Shown here one piece after another: positions 62,941 to 64,000 of a stretch of DNA of 64,000 nucleotides (positions are counted from its first letter, which is position 1; each line of letters begins with the position of its first letter). Location: assembly GCA_030704615.1 (NCBI GenBank), contig CM060734.1, positions 13,020,001 through 13,084,000 of the forward strand, read 5' to 3'. The DNA comes from Takakia lepidozioides. Taxonomy: Eukaryota; Streptophyta; Takakiopsida; Takakiales; Takakiaceae. Under the pieces are notes generated by a model. The model made no database searches and was not told the origin of the DNA. It saw only the letters and a program-made list of their open reading frames with translations. The translations under genes were made by a program, and so were the position numbers.

Positions 62941-63914
62941 GCTCGTTCCTGCTCATCTTCCCACTACCACTCTTGGTCCACCTTGATCAGCTTGGTTAGA
63001 GCCTTTGCAATGGCACTAAATCCCTTGACAAACCGTCTATAATAGTTTGCCAACCCCATGAAAGCTCGAACTCGGCTCACATCCATGGGGCGTGGAATTT
63101 GTGCAATGGCCTCTACCTTAGTCTGTTGTACCCCCAATCCTCCAGAATATATCATGTGACCCAGATACTCAATCTGGTTGTGGAAAAACTTGCACTTCCC
63201 CGGATGCAACTTCAATCTGTGCGCTCTTAAGCGCTCCAATACCACCTGAAGGTGTCTCTCATGCTCCTCCACCGTAGCACTAAAGGTGATGATGTCATCT
63301 ATGTAGCACCGAGTAAAGTCCACCCCTGCTTGGATCCTATCCATGACTCTCCGAAACTGTGCAAGAGCGTTCTTAAGCCCAAATGGTAAGAACCGCCACT
63401 GATATAGGCAAACCTTGCCGTGCTCATTGATCCCCCAGAATGTCGTCTTCTGCTTGTCCGCCTCCTTGATCGGCAACTGGTGATATCCGGATCATAAATC
63501 CAAAGTGCTAAAGACCTTAGCATGCCCGATGGCATCAAAGATCTCCTCTGGTGTTGGCATGGCATACTTATCGGACTTGGTCTGACGATTTACAGGCCGG
63601 TAATCACCGCACATACGTCTCTCCGTCCAATTGCCATAGACATCCTTCTTGGCTAACATCACTGTGGCTAAAGCACCAGAGAGCTCCACCAAACCTGCCT
63701 CCCAGAGATCTTGAGTCCTCATCTGAATCAAAGACCTCTCCATGTCACTGTATCTATAGGGTCTCCGAAAGATTGGCGTGTCAGTGGCCAACTCAATACG
63801 GATCTCTTGACCCTTCAATGCTCCCAAGTCCTTCAAACTGAAGGCAAAGCAATTCCTGTAAGCCCTCAGGAACCGCCGTATACGTCGTCTCTCCTCCGGT
63901 GACAATGGGTCCAA
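62941..63914 (-). pseudogene. Reverse transcriptase of H
   Basis: Frame 63914-63492 begins DPLSPEERRRIRRFLRAYRNCFAFSL and runs to FSTLDL, where CGA (Arg in G) has become TGA. Frame 63476-62964 resumes at PIKEADKQKT and has FLPFGLKNALAQF, CYIDDIITFSATVEEHERHLQ and LANYYRRFVKGF. A 12-base deletion after LVELSG relative to G removes GEYAS. Confidence 0.88.
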
Positions 63915-64000
63915 TGTCAGGCTCCCAATTGTCCTCCGTAATTGTAACCTTAAGTCCAGTGGGCTTAGAGGGTAGAGGACACGTCCAATGGTTGCTATGT

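Larger units (their letters stand above)
60835..64000 (-). mobile_element. Element H: DNMT-gypsy copy (RT to integrase, LTR), runs off the window
   Basis: Minus strand from 64000: end of the DNMT-RT linker, RT, RNase H, linker, integrase core, then directly a truncated terminal repeat. The integrase C-terminus, PHD finger, 3' UTR and polypurine tract are deleted at 61487. DNMT, gag and the 5' end lie beyond the window. Confidence 0.85.

Overview
This is eukaryotic, intron-era genomic DNA made almost entirely of nested and decayed retrotransposons. There are no operons, rRNA or tRNA genes, or prokaryotic signals. The most diagnostic content is a Ty3/gypsy family that carries a cytosine-5 DNA methyltransferase (DNMT) inside its polyprotein. 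To my recollection, DNMT-bearing gypsy elements have been reported from charophyte green algae, so a charophyte such as a Chara-like alga is the best guess for the host. That assignment is inference. A 500-base N run (41068-41567) marks an assembly gap.

Layout: (1) 1-4394, minus: element A, the 5' part of an Athila/Tat-like gypsy element with LTR, an extra upstream ORF, gag and start of protease. (2) 4395-10024, minus: element D, a chromovirus with integrase chromodomain, apparently interrupted at its 3' end by A. (3) 10441-11160, minus: LINE endonuclease remnant. (4) 11170-14753, plus: element E, a scrambled DNMT-gypsy copy. (5) 14754-16502: integrase fragment of another gypsy family and a SWIM zinc-finger ORF. 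(6) 16503-19299 plus 32280-about 37300, minus: element B, a DNMT-gypsy copy split by (7) 19305-32274, plus: element C, a complete-ended 13-kb Athila/Tat-like element with both LTRs, PBS, PPT and a GCTCT target-site duplication. (8) 37.3-41.0 kb: unrecognised DNA with a diverged inverted repeat of coding-like arms and a cluster of palindromes. (9) 41568-43024, minus: element J, second chromovirus copy. (10) 43.0-45.5 kb: a stray LTR-like segment, a LUC7-like exon and unassigned coding-like stretches. (11) 45502-54972, plus: element G, the best-preserved DNMT-gypsy copy. (12) 55-60.8 kb: unidentified gene remnant, deleted LINE, and a tandem duplication hit by a DNMT-gypsy fragment. (13) 60835-64000, minus: element H, another DNMT-gypsy copy running off the window.

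The DNMT-gypsy family (B, E, G, H) is the notable system. Its order is upstream ORF - gag (two zinc knuckles) - aspartic protease - C5-DNA methyltransferase - reverse transcriptase - RNase H - integrase - PHD finger. The element therefore encodes both a predicted DNA-methylation writer and a predicted histone-tail reader at the position where chromoviruses carry a chromodomain. Every copy here has frameshifts or stops, so all are probably dead in this window. The same domain junctions recur in several copies, so the architecture belongs to the family and is not an assembly artefact.
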